A DNA stretch of 64,000 nucleotides, from the NCBI RefSeq assembly GCF_000175935.2, contig NC_014837.1, positions 3,100,001 through 3,164,000 of the forward strand, written 5' to 3'. This DNA comes from Pantoea sp. At-9b. GTDB taxonomy: Bacteria; Pseudomonadota; Gammaproteobacteria; Enterobacterales; Enterobacteriaceae. Below the pieces are notes generated by a model. It was not told where the DNA came from. It was given only the letters and a program-made list of their open reading frames with translations, and did not search any database. Made by a program: the position numbers and the translations under genes. This document shows positions 62,425 to 64,000 of this stretch, piece by piece; position 1 is the first letter of the stretch; the number at the start of each line of letters is the position of its first letter.

Positions 62425-63456
62425 TTATTTGTTCAGTGCGCCCTGCATCACCGCCACCAGCGCATCATTCTGCGACTGGGTCAGCACGTGACCTTTAGGA
62501 TCAATGAACTGCAGACTGCTGCGGTTATCGAGATCGCCGACCTGCAATTTGTAATCGCCGTTCGGTAAGCCCGGATCTTTGGCACCAATGTCATCCCACG
62601 CGCCGCTACCCGGCTGCTTGTAGGTCACATTCAGGCTACCCTGCGAGCGGTTGCTGTCGGTCACTTCCATGCCCGCACGTTTCAGCGCCGCTGGCAGACG
62701 CTGCCAGGTCAGGTTGAACGGTGAACGCAGAATCAACAGCGGCAGGCCCGTGTCATCAGCGCCGCTCTGGACGGCAATCTGTCCCACGCCACGTCCGGCT
62801 GCGGCATCCTGAGCAGCGGTATCGATTTTATCCATACCGGTACTGATGTCGTTCAGCATCTGCGCGGTATAGCGCTGAGTCTGGACCGGAGAAGTCACCG
62901 TTTTGCCTTGTTGTTGCAGTTCCAACAGACGAACCGTCAACACCTGCTGATAGCCCTGGTTCTGCACGCTGATCTGGTAACGGCCACGATACTGATTGTC
63001 TTCATCCGCACGGTTCCACTGCACCCAATCGGTGGTCAGCTGCTGTGCAGCATCATCACGCTGGGCGATCGGGAATTTGTACGACTGCACCACGTTGACC
63101 ACCTGAGACCAGATGGAACCACGGCTGCTTTCTACCGCCAGTACGCCGGTATTGCCGGTGAACTGCGCGCGCGTCCCGTTCATCAAAGCCAGCGGCTGGG
63201 CAGGAGGACGGATATCCAGCTCTTTACCCACCGCGCCTTTGGCAACGGCATGCGGTACATCGTAATCACCATTCTGCAAAGGCAGAATCATCCCCGCCGG
63301 GGCGTTTAAATCATGCAGTTCAGGCGCCTGCAGGTAAGATTCATCACCGCTGACCTGGCGCTTATAACGCTGATCGCTGGAACAAGCTGACAGCAGCATC
63401 AGGGTGGAAAGACCCACCACTGTGGCCAGCGTCGAGCGCTTAACTGAATAACTCAT
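62425..63456 (-). CDS. bamC: Outer-membrane assembly lipoprotein BamC
   Basis: A 343-residue lipoprotein of the BAM complex that inserts beta-barrel proteins in the outer membrane. The lipobox LLSAC puts the acylated cysteine at residue 25. A long unstructured N-terminal part ([17 protein letters not shown]), which binds BamD in E. coli, is followed by two helix-grip domains; the C-terminal one ends [20 protein letters not shown]. It starts 14 bases after dapA and is co-transcribed with it. Confidence 0.97.
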   Translation of the reverse strand: MSYSVKRSTLATVVGLSTLMLLSACSSDQRYKRQVSGDESYLQAPELHDLNAPAGMILPLQNGDYDVPHAVAKGAVGKELDIRPPAQPLALMNGTRAQFTGNTGVLAVESSRGSIWSQVVNVVQSYKFPIAQRDDAAQQLTTDWVQWNRADEDNQYRGRYQISVQNQGYQQVLTVRLLELQQQGKTVTSPVQTQRYTAQMLNDISTGMDKIDTAAQDAAAGRGVGQIAVQSGADDTGLPLLILRSPFNLTWQRLPAALKRAGMEVTDSNRSQGSLNVTYKQPGSGAWDDIGAKDPGLPNGDYKLQVGDLDNRSSLQFIDPKGHVLTQSQNDALVAVMQGALNK

Positions 63457-63470
63457 TGATTCTCCCTAAA

Positions 63471-64000
63471 TTATCGCAGACCCGCTTTGATCAATGCCTG
63501 CGCCGTTTTGCTCTGACCGGCTTCGGTCAGCGGCGTCATTGGCAAACGCAGCGTGTCATCCGCGATTAATCCTAGCTGTTTCGCGGCCCATTTCACCGGG
63601 ATAGGATTGGGTTCACAGAAAAGCGTCTGGTGCAGATGCATCAGACGCTGATTCAGGCGACGCGCTTCGGCGAAGTTGCCCTGCTGCGCCAGTGCGCACA
63701 GTTCAACCATCTCACGAGCCGCAATGTTGGCCGTGACCGAAATAACGCCTTTACCGCCCAGTTGCATGAAGTCCAGCGCCGTGCCGTCATCGCCACTCAC
63801 CAGAATGAATTCATCATCAACCAGCTCTTGGATCTGACTAACCCGCGATAAGTTCCCGGTTGCCTCTTTGATTCCGATAATATTTTTGATTTCGGCCAGA
63901 CGAGCAACGGTTTCCGGCAGCATGTCGCAGCCGGTACGTGAAGGCACGTTATACAGCATCTGTGGCAGATCGGTGCTTTCAGCAATCGCTTTGAAGTGCT
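63471..64000 (-). CDS. dapA: Dihydrodipicolinate synthase DapA, C-terminal part (partial)
   Basis: The 3' part of the gene, about 176 codons; the 5' end lies beyond the right edge of the window. DapA condenses pyruvate with aspartate semialdehyde in lysine and diaminopimelate synthesis. The Schiff-base lysine is in GIKEATGN and the catalytic tyrosine in [28 protein letters not shown] near the end is typical. The frame stays open to the edge, reading [13 protein letters not shown] before the methionine at 63959, so that methionine is internal. Confidence 0.96.
   Translation of the reverse strand, partial: HFKAIAESTDLPQMLYNVPSRTGCDMLPETVARLAEIKNIIGIKEATGNLSRVSQIQELVDDEFILVSGDDGTALDFMQLGGKGVISVTANIAAREMVELCALAQQGNFAEARRLNQRLMHLHQTLFCEPNPIPVKWAAKQLGLIADDTLRLPMTPLTEAGQSKTAQALIKAGLR

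Noticed and set aside
63471..63959. A complete 162-residue protein beginning at [10 protein letters not shown]
   Set aside because: The frame stays open to the window edge and reads as the middle of DapA, so this is a truncated view of a longer gene.

Overview
The window comes from the chromosome of a gamma-proteobacterium of the order Enterobacterales. Gene order follows the Escherichia coli backbone from gltX through cys/pts, hemF, maeB, talA-tktB, narQ-acrD and dapE to purC-bamC-dapA. Differences from E. coli point to an Erwiniaceae-type genome (Pantoea or Erwinia-like): the eut, murPQ and aegA genes are absent, ampH sits beside tktB, and nap and katG are inserted here. The genus assignment is inference. 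No IS element, prophage, CRISPR array or rRNA was seen.

Layout. 1-4.2 kb: a formate/nitrite-type channel, the YfeC-like regulator, gltX, a tRNA operon (three identical tRNA-Val(UAC), one tRNA-Lys(UUU)) and a FlxA-like protein with a sigma-28-type -10 element. 4.2-9.5 kb: divergent yfeR/yfeH, then ypeB, ligA and zipA on the minus strand. 9.7-14.7 kb: cysZ, cysK and the phosphotransferase operon ptsH-ptsI-crr. 14.7-16.8 kb: a CpxR/CpxA-type two-component pair that E. coli lacks at this site. 17-21.7 kb: the sulfate/thiosulfate uptake and cysteine synthesis operon cysPTWAM. 21.9-26.5 kb: yfeX, yfeY, yfeZ, ypeA, amiA, hemF. 26.5-32.2 kb: maeB and the talA-tktB pentose phosphate pair. 32.3-40.5 kb: ampH, ypfG, a large AT-rich orphan gene coding for 1617 residues, and nudK. 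40.6-49.7 kb: a nitrate respiration island with napFDABC, ansP, a BhsA/YhcN-like small protein and the nitrate sensors narQ-narP. 49.9-58.5 kb: acrD, the 19-residue small protein gene ypfM, katG, yffB, dapE, ypfN, ypfH. 58.6-64 kb: tmcA, ypfJ, purC, bamC and the 3' part of dapA, which runs off the window.

How the genes work together. CysZ and CysPTWA bring in sulfate or thiosulfate and CysK/CysM make cysteine. HPr, enzyme I and enzyme IIA-Glc form the sugar phosphotransfer chain. NarQ-NarP would sense nitrate or nitrite and control the adjacent periplasmic nitrate reductase. The napF upstream region carries a possible FNR half site and a NarP heptamer at the same 20 bp centre-to-centre spacing described for E. 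coli napF.

The most unusual item is the 1617-codon gene at 34979-39832. It has a Ser/Thr-rich N terminus, no Sec signal, no visible membrane segment and a base composition unlike its neighbours, and I do not recognise its family. A second notable feature is a dispersed palindromic repeat (core GCGCGATAAATCGCGC) in seven intergenic regions.
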